Shown: positions 1 to 8,155 of the stretch, in pieces
Numbering within the stretch: the stretch's first letter is position 1
Layout of the letters: each line of letters opens with the position of its first letter
Origin: Amycolatopsis dendrobii
GTDB lineage: Bacteria; Actinomycetota; Actinomycetes; Mycobacteriales; Pseudonocardiaceae
Assembly: GCF_014145675.1 (NCBI RefSeq)
Contig: NZ_JACGZW010000022.1
Span: forward strand, 37,641-101,640
DNA: 64,000 nucleotides
Reading direction: 5' to 3'
Made by a program: the position numbers and the translations under genes
Notes under the pieces: generated by a model
What the model saw: only the letters and a program-made list of their open reading frames with translations
Database searches by the model: none
Told to the model about the DNA's origin: nothing

Positions 1-627
1 ATTCAGGCGATCGAAGACAATCTGCCGTTGGTCGCTTACAACCCCGAGCGGTTCCGCCTGGTGGCCAATGTGAATCCGCATCTGCACCATCCGCTGGTCG
101 ACGAGGTGGAACGCCAGCTCGCGCTGGGTGCGGTGGCGTTGAAGATCCATCCGGTGCACGGCGCGTTTTCCCCGGCGGACAAGGAGCTGTACCCGGTCTA
201 CGCCTTGTGCGCCGAACGCGGGATTCCGGTGATCCTCCACTCCGGACTATCGGTCTTTCCGGGATCCCGTGCCAGCTATGGGGATCCTTCGCTGCTGTCT
301 GATGTGGTCGAAGACTTCCCGTCGGTGAACTTCGTCTTCGCGCACGGCGGCCGCGGCTGGTGGTACGACGTGGCGGCGTTCATGGCCCAGGCGAGGCCGA
401 ACGTGTGGCTCGACCTCGCCGGGCTGCCGCCGAAGAAACTGCCGGAGTATTACGCGCGGTTCGATCTCGTGCGATTGGCCCGGAAATGGATCTTCGGCAC
501 TGACTGGCCTGGGGTGCCGGGAACTGCCGTGAATGTCCGTGCGGTCGCCGATTTGGGGTTGCCCGCGGAGGTCCTGGACGGTGTTCTGTCCGGTAATGCG
601 TTACGGCTGATGCCCGGCCTGCGTTGA
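1..627 (+). CDS. Amidohydrolase family protein (5' end outside window)
   Basis: The frame is open from base 1, so the start lies upstream of the window; about 208 codons are present. The visible part fits the C-terminal half of an amidohydrolase-2 TIM barrel: a metal-ligand-like histidine in VILHSG, the strand-end motif FAHGGRGWW, and the late FGTDWPG motif whose Asp is normally a metal ligand or general base. Such enzymes hydrolyse or decarboxylate small cyclic or aromatic substrates in the cytoplasm. The substrate cannot be told from this fragment. The stop lies 2 bases before the end of the convergent reductase gene. Confidence 0.8.
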   Translation: MQAIEDNLPLVAYNPERFRLVANVNPHLHHPLVDEVERQLALGAVALKIHPVHGAFSPADKELYPVYALCAERGIPVILHSGLSVFPGSRASYGDPSLLSDVVEDFPSVNFVFAHGGRGWWYDVAAFMAQARPNVWLDLAGLPPKKLPEYYARFDLVRLARKWIFGTDWPGVPGTAVNVRAVADLGLPAEVLDGVLSGNALRLMPGLR

Positions 628-629
628 GT

Positions 630-1271
630 TTATTTGCGCCAGAACAAGTGGTGCACGACGCCGCTGGAGCTGGGGATTTTCTCGAGGTGGTAGCGGTCGG
701 TCAGTTCGTCCGGGCTCGCCCAGAGCCGTTCTCCTGCGCCGAGTTCGACCGGTGCGACGGCGATGTGCAGCGTGTCGATGAGACCGGCTTCGAGGAATTG
801 CCGCACCGTGTTGACGCCGCCGCCGATCCGCACGTCCTTGTCGCCGGCGGCTTTCTTTGCCTGCGCGAGTGCTTCCTCCGGGGTCGTGTCGAGGAAGTGG
901 AAAGTGGTCTGGCCCAGGGTGATCGAGGGTCGTACGTGGTGAGTGAGGACGAAGACCGGCGCGCGGAACGGGGGTTCGTCGCCCCACCAGCCTTGCCAGT
1001 CGTGGTTCTCCCACGGCCCGCGGTACGGGCCGAACTTGTTGCGTCCCATGATTTCCGCGCCGACGTCACCGCGGTGCATGTCGCGGGTGAAGTAGTCGTC
1101 GAGCCCGCGAGTGCCGCCGGGTTCGCCGCGCATCGGCCAGCTGGCGGTGGCCCCGGCCCAGGCGAAGAGCGGTCCCGGGTCGGGATGGCCGAACGGCTGC
1201 TCGAGCGTTTGGTCCGGACCGGCGCCGTAGCCGTCGGCGGAAACGTTGAAGCACTGGACGCGTACCAGCAT
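630..1271 (-). CDS. Dihydrofolate reductase-like (RibD C-terminal domain) protein
   Basis: A 213-residue protein of the RibD_C/DHFR-like superfamily, which reduces substrates with NAD(P)H. Visible marks are the N-terminal strand MLVRVQCFNVSADGYG, a glycine-rich cofactor loop (RIGGGVNTVRQFLEAGLID) and the following LHIAVAPVELGAGERLW segment typical of the fold. The ATG at 1271 was chosen because a GGGGG-containing Shine-Dalgarno lies just upstream and the longer open frame has no homologous-looking N-terminus. It is divergent from an HxlR regulator, the usual arrangement for a regulator and its target. The physiological substrate is unknown; many relatives are annotated as dihydrofolate reductase without proof. 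Confidence 0.8.
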   Translation of the reverse strand: MLVRVQCFNVSADGYGAGPDQTLEQPFGHPDPGPLFAWAGATASWPMRGEPGGTRGLDDYFTRDMHRGDVGAEIMGRNKFGPYRGPWENHDWQGWWGDEPPFRAPVFVLTHHVRPSITLGQTTFHFLDTTPEEALAQAKKAAGDKDVRIGGGVNTVRQFLEAGLIDTLHIAVAPVELGAGERLWASPDELTDRYHLEKIPSSSGVVHHLFWRK

Positions 1272-1281
1272 CGATACCCCC

Positions 1282-1300
1282 TGCTTGTCTTTTGCAAGCA
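1282..1300. promoter_or_regulatory. Inverted repeat, likely HxlR operator
   Basis: TGCTTG and CAAGCA arms flank 7 bases in the divergent promoter between the reductase and the HxlR gene. The CTTG-N7-CAAG core also occurs twice before the second HxlR gene at 46.45-46.48 kb, which supports an HxlR-type operator. Binding is inferred, not shown. Confidence 0.6.
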
Positions 1301-1349
1301 CTATGCCGGAGGCGATGGTAAAGTGCAAGTGGTTTGGAGGAGGTATGCG

Positions 1350-1844
1350 ATGCCGGACGGCCCGCGCTCGGGGTGCCCGATCAACGCCGCGATCGAGGTC
1401 GTCGGCGACCGCTGGAGCCTGCTGGTCCTGCGCGACGTGATGTTCGGCGACCGGCGGCATTTCCGGCAGTTGCAATCGCAGTCGGAGGAAGGAATCGCGT
1501 CGAATATCCTCGCCGACCGGCTGCGCACGCTGACCGAAGCCGGATTGCTCACGCGCGATTCAGCCGGTCGCGGGCAGCGCGCGACTTACAGTTTGACTGA
1601 GGCGGCGATTCAGCTGGTGCCGGTTTTGGTGGCGTTGGGAAGCTGGGGGTTGCGGCATCGGCCGACGACGCCGGAATTGCGCGTCCGGGCGGAACTCCTG
1701 GAAGCTGGCGGCCCGCCGCTGTGGGAGGAATTCATGGCGGAGCTCCGGGAGCGGCATCTCGGGATTCCCCGGCCGGACGGAGACGGGCCAACGGCCACGG
1801 AACGCTTGGCGGCGGCTTATGCGGAGGCGGTCGCTCGGAGTTGA
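1350..1844 (+). CDS. HxlR family transcriptional regulator
   Basis: A 164-residue winged-helix protein. The N-terminal CPINAAIEVVGDRWSLLVLRD and the helix-turn-helix with SEEGIASNILADRLRTLTEAGLL are hallmark HxlR/DUF24 sequences. The single Cys near the N-terminus matches the redox- or electrophile-sensing Cys found in several family members. The ATG at 1350 follows GGAGG by 8 bases and puts the conserved Cys about ten residues in. It probably represses the divergent reductase gene and itself through the dyad at 1282-1300. Longer upstream frames run antisense through the reductase and were ignored. Confidence 0.9.
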   Translation: MPDGPRSGCPINAAIEVVGDRWSLLVLRDVMFGDRRHFRQLQSQSEEGIASNILADRLRTLTEAGLLTRDSAGRGQRATYSLTEAAIQLVPVLVALGSWGLRHRPTTPELRVRAELLEAGGPPLWEEFMAELRERHLGIPRPDGDGPTATERLAAAYAEAVARS

Positions 1845-1857
1845 CGCGGTTGCCTCG

Positions 1858-1893
1858 GTCGATTTATCGACCTGCCGCGACCTGATTTCAGGT
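1858..1893. promoter_or_regulatory. Two tandem 6-2-6 inverted repeats before sigma-factor gene
   Basis: GTCGAT-TT-ATCGAC (1858-1871) and ACCTGA-TT-TCAGGT (1880-1893) are perfect dyads with the same 6-2-6 layout and the same TT centre. The centres are 22 bp apart, about two helical turns. They lie between the HxlR stop and the sigma-like gene. Neither is followed by a T run, so operator sites are more likely than terminators. Confidence 0.45.
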
Positions 1894-2013
1894 GCCCGAG
1901 ACACTCGCTCGTCCTTGGATACATCCAGCCGAAGTTGATCACTCAATCCGGCATTCGCCCAGCTGAACCGGATCCGCCGAGCGGCCTGGCTCGTCAGCCT
2001 TCCCGTGCGAGGA

Positions 2014-2517
2014 ATGCGGAGCGAGGACGAAGTACGCCGTCTGTTGACGAGGATGAACCGGATCGTCGGCGCGAACCCGGGCTTTCGCGCCGACGCGGAC
2101 GACGCTTGCCAAACGGCCTGGCTGGAATTGCTCACCCGCCAGCCGGACTTGCGGGATTCGAACGGCCTGGCCGGCTGGCTGACGACCGTCGCGTGGCGGC
2201 AGGCGCTCCGGGCAGCCGAAAACCGCGCGCGGGTGAAGCTGGTCGACGACTCGCACCTGGATGCACACGAACCGGCGAAGTCGCCCGAGACGGAAACCTT
2301 GGCTGGCGAACTGGCGACCGCGCTGTGGCGCGCGGTGGCGAAGTTCCCGGAACGCCACCGGCGGATGATGCTCCTGCTGGCGCACTGCCCGGAACTGCGG
2401 CACGACCAATTGGCCGCCGAACTGGGCATCTCCCCGTCGAGCGTGAGCCGCATCCGGCATCGCTGCTTGACGGTCCTCCGGCGTCGGCTGGAGGCCGACG
2501 GCTTCAGTTATCCATGA
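2014..2517 (+). CDS. Small RNA polymerase sigma-70-like factor
   Basis: About 167 residues with an ECF-like layout. The N-terminal part (DADDACQTAWLELLTR, GLAGWLTTVAWRQALR) resembles sigma region 2. The C-terminal part (LPERHRR-like FPERHRRMMLLLAHCPEL, then AAELGISPSSVSRIRHRCL) is a region 4 helix-turn-helix. The start is uncertain: ATG at 2014 or GTG at 2005, neither with a good ribosome-binding site. No anti-sigma gene adjoins it; the next gene is convergent. It could be a regulator-like sigma relative rather than a true promoter-recognition factor. Confidence 0.75.
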   Translation: MRSEDEVRRLLTRMNRIVGANPGFRADADDACQTAWLELLTRQPDLRDSNGLAGWLTTVAWRQALRAAENRARVKLVDDSHLDAHEPAKSPETETLAGELATALWRAVAKFPERHRRMMLLLAHCPELRHDQLAAELGISPSSVSRIRHRCLTVLRRRLEADGFSYP

Positions 2518-2533
2518 CCCGGGTAGCCCGCGA

Positions 2534-2986
2534 TCACCCGTTCACCGACCGCAGCGTCCGCATCGCCTCCGCCAGCCCCTCGGCATCAGGCCCCAATGGC
2601 CCGAGCACGATCCGCCACAAGATTTCCGCGCACGCGGCTCTCGCTTTGAGCGCCACCTCCAACCCGTGCTCGGTCAGGGAGGCGAACGTCACCCGGCGGT
2701 CTTCCGGGCTCGGGATGCGGCAGATCAAATCCGCGGCGACCAAGCGGTCCGCCACCTTGGTGAAGCCTCCGCTCGACAGGGCGGCTTCGGTCGCCAGGCG
2801 GGTCATCGGCATGCGGTGTTCCGGGGACCGCACCAGGCGCAGCAGGATGTCGAACGACGCGGGAGCCAGGCCGAACCGTTCGGCGATTTCTCCCATCAGT
2901 GCGTTCTGCGTGGCCAGATAGCCCTCGATCACGAGGCCCCACCACGTCACGATCTCGTCGTCGTCCGTCTGCGGATCCGGGGTCAT
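2534..2986 (-). CDS. MarR family transcriptional regulator
   Basis: A 150-residue MarR protein with the winged helix centred on MTRLATEAALSSGGFTKVADRLVAADLI and the wing PSPEDRRVTFASLTEHG (the DxR wing signature is present). The start at ATG 2986 gives the family length of 140-160; the longer frame upstream is a shadow of the divergent esterase. The dyad TTCCGG-N7-CCGGAA lies directly before the start. It is divergent from an esterase-dipeptidase pair, resembling the MhqR/MhqD arrangement in which a MarR protein controls a quinone-related hydrolase. That parallel is inference. Confidence 0.88.
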   Translation of the reverse strand: MTPDPQTDDDEIVTWWGLVIEGYLATQNALMGEIAERFGLAPASFDILLRLVRSPEHRMPMTRLATEAALSSGGFTKVADRLVAADLICRIPSPEDRRVTFASLTEHGLEVALKARAACAEILWRIVLGPLGPDAEGLAEAMRTLRSVNG

Positions 2987-2987
2987 C

Positions 2988-3006
2988 TTCCGGAGTCTAC
3001 CCGGAA
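2988..3006. promoter_or_regulatory. Inverted repeat next to marR-type start
   Basis: TTCCGG-N7-CCGGAA sits 1 base upstream of the MarR ATG and overlaps its ribosome-binding region. It is a candidate self-operator in the divergent 84-base promoter region. Confidence 0.4.
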
Positions 3007-3070
3007 TACATCTTGCGCGCGAGAAGTTACTCTGGACAACGAAGGCTGAGGTGTCCACAAAGGAGCGACG

Positions 3071-3670
3071 ATGATTCACCGGTACGCCGAGGGCGACCCG
3101 GACCTCCCGGTGCTTGTTCTCCTGCACGGAACCGGTGGTGGTCCAGACGATTTGCTCAGTGTGGCGAACGAGCTGAGCCCGGAATCGGGGACGCTCGCGC
3201 CGGCGGGGCCGGTTTCGGAAAACGGGGCGGCGCGGTGGTTTCGGCGGCTTTCGGAGGGCGTGTTCGATCACGAGGACGTCCGGGCGCGAGCGGACGAACT
3301 GGCGGATTTCCTCAACGAGGCACGGGAAAAGTACGGGTTCGGCAGGGCGGTGGCGGTAGGATTCTCGAATGGCGCGAACATCGCGGCCGCGGTAGCGCTC
3401 ACCAGGCCGGACGCGCTCCGGGAAGCGATTCTGTTCTCGTCGATGTCCCCATTGCCGGAATTGCCGCGCCTCGATCTCACCGGAACTCGCATATTCCTTT
3501 CCAACGGCGAGCAGGATCCGATGGCTCCGCTGCCAGCCAACGACGCACTCGTCCGCCAGTTCCGCGAGCGGCACGCGGAGGTGGCGACGCATCGCTGGCC
3601 GGGAGGGCATCAGGTGACCGTCGAAGGAATCAGCACGGCGAAGGACTGGCTCGCTAGGGTCGGGGCATGA
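3071..3670 (+). CDS. Alpha/beta hydrolase (phospholipase/carboxylesterase, MhqD-like)
   Basis: A 199-residue serine hydrolase. The oxyanion-loop motif HGTGG is at residues 18-22, the nucleophile elbow GFSNGA near residue 97, an acid candidate in NGEQDPM near 158, and the catalytic His in GGHQV near 180. Size and motif order fit the small carboxylesterase/phospholipase (YpfH/MhqD) family that cleaves short acyl esters. AAGGAG lies 6 bases before the ATG. The stop overlaps the dipeptidase start by ATGA, so both are translated from one message, probably under the divergent MarR protein. Confidence 0.85.
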   Translation: MIHRYAEGDPDLPVLVLLHGTGGGPDDLLSVANELSPESGTLAPAGPVSENGAARWFRRLSEGVFDHEDVRARADELADFLNEAREKYGFGRAVAVGFSNGANIAAAVALTRPDALREAILFSSMSPLPELPRLDLTGTRIFLSNGEQDPMAPLPANDALVRQFRERHAEVATHRWPGGHQVTVEGISTAKDWLARVGA

Positions 3671-4797
3671 CCGAGCTGACTCGCGCGCAAGACCTGCTCG
3701 CCTCCACGATCCTCGCCGACGGACACAACGACCTGCCGTGGGCGCTCCGCGACAAAGCGGGCCCGAACCCGGTCGAGGCGGTGGCGGGCGTGGATCTCAC
3801 GGTCCCGCAGCCGACGCTGCACACCGACTTCCCCAAACTCGCCGAAGGCAAGCTGGGCCTGCAGTTCTGGTCGGTGTACGTCCCGTGCGAGTTCAAGGGC
3901 GACAGCGCGGTCACCGCGGTGCTGGAACAGATCGAGGTGGTTTACCAGCTGGCCGAGCGCTACCCCGAGCGGCTGCGGCTGGTGACCACGGCCGACGAGG
4001 CCGAGGCGGCGTTCTCCGGCGGGCGGATCGCGTCGTTGCTCGGGGCCGAAGGCGGGCACAGCATCGCCGAATCCCTCGGGGTGCTGCGGATTCTGCGCAG
4101 GCTCGGCGTCCGGTACATGACGCTGACCCACAATTTCAACACCACCTGGGCGGACTCCGGAACCGACAAGCCCGAGCACGACGGGCTCACCGAGTTCGGC
4201 CGCGAGGTCGTGCGCGAGATGAACCGGATCGGCATGCTGGTCGACCTTTCGCACGTCGCGCCGAGCACCATGCGCGCCGCGATCGAGGTGTCGAGCGCGC
4301 CGGTGATCTTCAGCCACTCGTCGTGCCGCGCGGTCAACGACCATCCGCGCAACATCCCCGACGACGTGCTCGCCCAGCTGCCCGGCAACGGCGGCGTCGC
4401 GATGATCACCTTCGTGCCCGCCTTCATCTCCGCCGCGGTCACCGAGTGGGACAACCAGCTCCGGGACGCGATGACCGCCGCCGGGCAGGAGTTCCTCGAC
4501 CTCGGCCAGCGCGGCCGGTTCGCCGAGACCTGGGACGCGCCGCCCAAGCCGAAGTCGACGATCGAGGACGTCGTCGCGCACATCGAGCACGCGCGCGAGG
4601 TCGCCGGGATCGACCACATCGGGCTCGGCGGCGACTACGACGGCGTCGGCGAGCTGCCGGAAGGCCTCGAGGACGTGTCGAAGTACCCGGTGCTCATCGC
4701 CGCGCTGATGGAACGCGGCTGGAGCGACGAGGACTGCGCGAAACTCGCCGGCCGCAACACGCTCCGGGTGCTGCGCGAGGTCGACGCCAAGCTCTGA
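3667..4797 (+). CDS. Membrane dipeptidase (peptidase M19)
   Basis: A 376-residue zinc dipeptidase of the renal dipeptidase family. Metal-ligand motifs are visible: GHNDLPW near residue 20, the bridging Glu in LGAEGGHSI near 128, the His in VDLSHVAP, and FSHSS followed by NDHPRN. The late GLGGDYDG motif supplies the final Asp. Members hydrolyse dipeptides, including D-residue and some beta-lactam-like substrates. There is no signal peptide despite the family name, so it is probably cytoplasmic. It is coupled to the esterase by a 4-base overlap. Confidence 0.93.
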   Translation: MTELTRAQDLLASTILADGHNDLPWALRDKAGPNPVEAVAGVDLTVPQPTLHTDFPKLAEGKLGLQFWSVYVPCEFKGDSAVTAVLEQIEVVYQLAERYPERLRLVTTADEAEAAFSGGRIASLLGAEGGHSIAESLGVLRILRRLGVRYMTLTHNFNTTWADSGTDKPEHDGLTEFGREVVREMNRIGMLVDLSHVAPSTMRAAIEVSSAPVIFSHSSCRAVNDHPRNIPDDVLAQLPGNGGVAMITFVPAFISAAVTEWDNQLRDAMTAAGQEFLDLGQRGRFAETWDAPPKPKSTIEDVVAHIEHAREVAGIDHIGLGGDYDGVGELPEGLEDVSKYPVLIAALMERGWSDEDCAKLAGRNTLRVLREVDAKL

Positions 4798-4834
4798 ATT
4801 AGCGCAGCACGGCGAGTGGGCGGACAATCACGAT

Positions 4835-5251
4835 ATGTCCCACGCGCGAAACGACGGTCCCGACGGGGCCGCGAAATCGGAAATTCCCGAGGCGCCGGGC
4901 ACTGAGGTGCCCGGCGCACTCGACCACGCCGCCCCGGGCACCGCACCGGGAGCCGAACCCGGGCCGCGCCCGCCCGCCGCGAAACCCGCGGGCCGCCGGG
5001 GCAAGGTCAAGTCCACCCGGATCAGCGGCACCTGGATCGCCGTCATCGTGGCGATCGTCGTGCTGGCGTTCCTGCTGGTGTTCATCCTGCAGAACCTGGA
5101 CACGGCGACCGTCCACTTCCTCGGCGCGTCCGGCAGCATGCCGCTCGCGGTGGCGATGCTGTTCGCCGCGATCGCGGGTGCCGCGCTGGTCGCGTTGATC
5201 GGCGGCGCTCGCATCCTCCAGTTGCGGAAGCAGGCCCGCCGACGGCGCTGA
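4835..5251 (+). CDS. LapA-domain (DUF1049) membrane protein
   Basis: A 138-residue protein. The first 55 residues are Pro/Ala/Gly-rich and likely cytoplasmic. They are followed by a transmembrane helix (about 65-90, TWIAVIVAIVVLAFLLVFIL), the QNLDTATVHFLG turn typical of the LapA domain, a second helix, and a basic tail ending RKQARRRR. The role of actinobacterial LapA-like proteins is unknown. It is probably transcribed alone; the next gene is convergent 9 bases away. Confidence 0.8.
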   Translation: MSHARNDGPDGAAKSEIPEAPGTEVPGALDHAAPGTAPGAEPGPRPPAAKPAGRRGKVKSTRISGTWIAVIVAIVVLAFLLVFILQNLDTATVHFLGASGSMPLAVAMLFAAIAGAALVALIGGARILQLRKQARRRR

Positions 5252-5260
5252 CCGGTACCG

Positions 5261-6028
5261 TCAGCCGCATTCCGGCGCTCGCAGGCTCAGCAGGATCTCG
5301 CACACCGCGGGATCCCCGCTGACCTGCACTCGCGCGCCCACGTCCGATGCGGGCAACGTCCCGCTGCACAGCCGCCAGAACGCGTCCGCGTCGGTAACCA
5401 GAGAGGCGAGCGGAGACCGTGACGTCGCAGCGCCGCGGTCGATCGTCCAGCCCGCCGAGGTCGCGCGGAGAGTCCATCGCCCGGCTCCCTCCACCGCACA
5501 GGCCACCTGACGTCCGGCCCGCGCGGGCACCGTTCGCAGCATCTGCGGCAGCGCACGCAGAAACGTGTCCACCACCGGCGTCCGGAACTCCGGCTCGTCG
5601 AGCAGCGGAGCTGCCGCGGCCTCCCGGACCTGCTGCTGAAGCACCCACTGCGCCGCGTAGTCGCGAGCGACCGTCAGCCACAACGGCGCCGCGGCCGGTT
5701 CGTCCAGGTCGCGGTGCTTCCACAGTTCGGTCAGCTGTGTCGTGCTGTCCACGAGCATCGCGAACAGCACCTCCGGCGACAGTTGCCGGCAGGCGGAGAC
5801 CCAAGACGACCCCTCCGCGAAGTGGCCGTCCCGGTCCCGGGAGAGCCGCCTGAGCTTGCGGCCCAGGATGTCGGCGGTCAGGTCGTGCACCGTCCGTTCG
5901 CCGAGCGCGGGCAGGGCCCACTCGGGCGTCCGGAGGTCGGAGAGAACTCCGATCAGCGCCTGTTCTTCGCGGACGAGCAGCGGCAGCACGTCGATCGGCG
6001 GTCCCCACGGCGCGGTCATGCGCGTCAT
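5261..6028 (-). CDS. Maleylpyruvate isomerase N-terminal (DinB-like) family protein
   Basis: A 255-residue protein of the actinobacterial mycothiol-dependent maleylpyruvate isomerase/DinB fold group. The N-terminal helix bundle (LLVREEQALIGVLSDLRTPEWALPALGERTVHDLTADILG) matches the family pattern of a short WALPA-like motif followed by a metal-binding helix. However, the usual WTVHDLLAHL-type His is followed here by DLTADILG, so a metal-binding His may be missing. The C-terminal part resembles the family's SCP2-like beta domain. Function is not assigned. A second ATG at 6019 is an equally possible start. Confidence 0.7.
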   Translation of the reverse strand: MTRMTAPWGPPIDVLPLLVREEQALIGVLSDLRTPEWALPALGERTVHDLTADILGRKLRRLSRDRDGHFAEGSSWVSACRQLSPEVLFAMLVDSTTQLTELWKHRDLDEPAAAPLWLTVARDYAAQWVLQQQVREAAAAPLLDEPEFRTPVVDTFLRALPQMLRTVPARAGRQVACAVEGAGRWTLRATSAGWTIDRGAATSRSPLASLVTDADAFWRLCSGTLPASDVGARVQVSGDPAVCEILLSLRAPECG

Positions 6029-6110
6029 CCAACACCCACCGGCCAGGCATCACAGGGCCATTCGGCCTACTCGCAGGTAGCATCAGCGCGAACAGTGAGG
6101 GGAGCAGCCC

Positions 6111-6902
6111 GTGGACTACCAGCGACCGAACGGCCGGGGCACCGCCGAGGACGTGGCCAACCTGGCCCGCCGGGCAGGCCAGCTCGCCGGATGGGCGGCG
6201 CGCACCGGCTTCGACCTGACCCGCAAACTCCCCGGGATCGACACCGCCGAACGCGGCCTCAAGCAGGTCGAACGCGGCCTGCTGAGCGAACTGCGCCGCC
6301 GCCTCGACGAGGTCGACGATCCCTATCACGCGGCGTTGACCGCGGCGTCCGCGATGAACCGGGCCGACGTCGGCAGCCGCGCCGTCGAGACGACCGTGAC
6401 GCTGGTGCCCGCCCGCGACCACGTCGAACCGTTGCGCGCGGCGATGGCCGAACTGCTCAACCACTCCATCGGCTTCGGCCGCGAACGCGCCCGCGAGTAC
6501 TTGTACGCGATCATTCTCCGCCAGCTCACGCCCGACGAAGCGCGCATCCTCGCCGCGCTGTCGGACGGCTCCCCGTTCCCCGCGATCGACGTCGCCGAGC
6601 GCAGCGCCATGGGCGGCACCGGCCGGATCGTGCTGCGCAACGCCTCGACGGTCGGCAAGGCGGCCGGGGTGTCGCTGCCGGACCAGGTGCCCGGCTACGT
6701 GACCCGGCTGATCGGCCTCGGGCTGGTCGAACTGGACGAGGAGGTGCCCTCGCTCGAGACGCAGTACGAGATCCTGCTGACCGACGAGTCGGTCCGCGAG
6801 GTGGAGAAGCAGGTGAAGCGGATCAAGATCATCCGCCGCACCATCCACGTCTCGCGGCTCGGCGCGCAGTTCTGGCAGGCCTGCGACCCGAGCCTGGGCT
6901 GA
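6111..6902 (+). CDS. Abi-alpha (DUF4393)-like protein
   Basis: A 263-residue protein starting at GTG 6111 behind GAGGGGAG. The centre (residues about 105-200) matches the DUF4393/Abi-alpha pattern: a helical stretch, then LTPDEARILAALSDGSPFPAIDV, then a segment ending in YVTRLIGLGLVEL, and near the C-terminus RRTIHVSRLGAQFWQACDP. Some relatives were named after lactococcal abortive-infection proteins, but most have no proven role. It stops 5 bases before the DUF445 gene, so the two are surely co-transcribed. A defence role is a hypothesis only. Confidence 0.7.
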   Translation: MDYQRPNGRGTAEDVANLARRAGQLAGWAARTGFDLTRKLPGIDTAERGLKQVERGLLSELRRRLDEVDDPYHAALTAASAMNRADVGSRAVETTVTLVPARDHVEPLRAAMAELLNHSIGFGRERAREYLYAIILRQLTPDEARILAALSDGSPFPAIDVAERSAMGGTGRIVLRNASTVGKAAGVSLPDQVPGYVTRLIGLGLVELDEEVPSLETQYEILLTDESVREVEKQVKRIKIIRRTIHVSRLGAQFWQACDPSLG

Positions 6903-6907
6903 ACCCG

Positions 6908-8152
6908 ATGGGCGGGTTCGTCTCGGGCATTCTCGACGACTTCGTCCGGCACTGGCCGCTCTATGTCTCCATTCCGATCGTCGCCGCGCTGATCGGGTAC
7001 GGCACGAAGCTGGTCGCGATCCGGATGATGTTCCAGCCGGTCGAGTTCATCGGCGTCAAGCCCTTCCTCGGCTGGCAGGGCATCGTGCCCAAACGGGCCG
7101 CGCGGATGGCGAGCATCGCCTGCGACACGATGACCGAGCAGCTGATCAAACCGGCCGAGGTCGTCGCGAGGCTCGACGCGGACCGGATCGCGAAGGAAAT
7201 CGAGAAACCGCTGCTCGCGGCGGTCGAGGACATCGTGCGCGAGGTGGCCGGGCACTATCAGCCGGGCCTGTGGGAATCACTGCCGGTCGGCGTGCAGCGG
7301 CTGGTGATCCAGCGCGTGCAGGCCGAATCGCCGCACATGGTCAAGGCCGTGCTCGAACTCATTCAGTCCGATGTGGACAGTGTGTTCGACCTCAAGGGCA
7401 TGGTGGTGACCAGCCTCGTCAAGGACAAACGGCTGCTCAACCGGATCTTCCAGGAAGCGGGCGCGGAGGAGTTCAAGTTCATCGCGCGCTCCGGACTCGT
7501 GTTCGGCGGCCTGATCGGCGTCATCCAGATGGTCGCCTGGGTGCTGTTCAAATTCCCGCCGATCATGCCGTTGTTCGGCCTCTTCACCGGCTGGTTCACC
7601 GACTGGCTCGCGTTGCGGATGATTTTCTACCCGCTGGAGCCGAAGAAATACTTCGGCGTCACCTGGCAGGGTCTGTTCCTCAAGCGGCGCGCGGAGGTCG
7701 CCGAGGCCTACGGCGAGTTGATCGCGAAAGAAATCATCACGCCGCACAACGTCATCGAGGCGGTGCTGCAGGGCCCGCTTTCCGACCGGGTGCTCGCGCT
7801 CATCCAGCGGCAGCTCGACCGCGAGCTGGGCCGGGCGGCGAACGTGGCGAAACCGTTGCTGGTCTTCGCCATCGGCAGCCGCCGCTACCAGGACATGAAG
7901 CTGGCCATCTCCGAGCAGATCATGACCCGGCTGCCGGACACCATGCGCTACATCGAGGATTACGCCACCGACGCGATGGACATCCGGAACGTGCTGGTCG
8001 GCAAGATGAAGGAATTGTCGCCCGAGGAGTTCGAGCAGCTGCTGCGCCCGGCTTTCCAGCAGGACGAATGGATTCTCATCGCGACCGGGGCGGTGCTCGG
8101 GTTCGCGGTGGGGGAGGCGCAGGTGCTGGTGTTGGAGCATCTCGCCACGTAG
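6908..8152 (+). CDS. DUF445 family membrane protein
   Basis: A 414-residue protein. It has an N-terminal transmembrane helix (WPLYVSIPIVAALIGYGTKL), a central hydrophobic pair (about 195-235, with GLIGVIQMVAWVLFKFPP and LFGLFTGWFTDWLALRMIFYP), and a C-terminal helix (WILIATGAVLGFAVGEAQVLVL). The duplicated motif G-[WY]-x-T-[KD]-W/L-[VL]-A-[IL]-R-M-[MI]-F-x-P (residues about 32-45 and 222-237) followed by F-G-V-K/T-W-Q-G is typical of DUF445. Molecular function is unknown. The ATG at 6908 lies 5 bases after the Abi-alpha-like gene. Confidence 0.85.
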   Translation: MGGFVSGILDDFVRHWPLYVSIPIVAALIGYGTKLVAIRMMFQPVEFIGVKPFLGWQGIVPKRAARMASIACDTMTEQLIKPAEVVARLDADRIAKEIEKPLLAAVEDIVREVAGHYQPGLWESLPVGVQRLVIQRVQAESPHMVKAVLELIQSDVDSVFDLKGMVVTSLVKDKRLLNRIFQEAGAEEFKFIARSGLVFGGLIGVIQMVAWVLFKFPPIMPLFGLFTGWFTDWLALRMIFYPLEPKKYFGVTWQGLFLKRRAEVAEAYGELIAKEIITPHNVIEAVLQGPLSDRVLALIQRQLDRELGRAANVAKPLLVFAIGSRRYQDMKLAISEQIMTRLPDTMRYIEDYATDAMDIRNVLVGKMKELSPEEFEQLLRPAFQQDEWILIATGAVLGFAVGEAQVLVLEHLAT

Positions 8153-8155
8153 GTG

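Noticed and set aside
5714..6907. N-terminal extension of the DUF445 frame
   Set aside because: It would overlap the Abi-alpha-like gene entirely; ATG 6908 starts the conserved domain.
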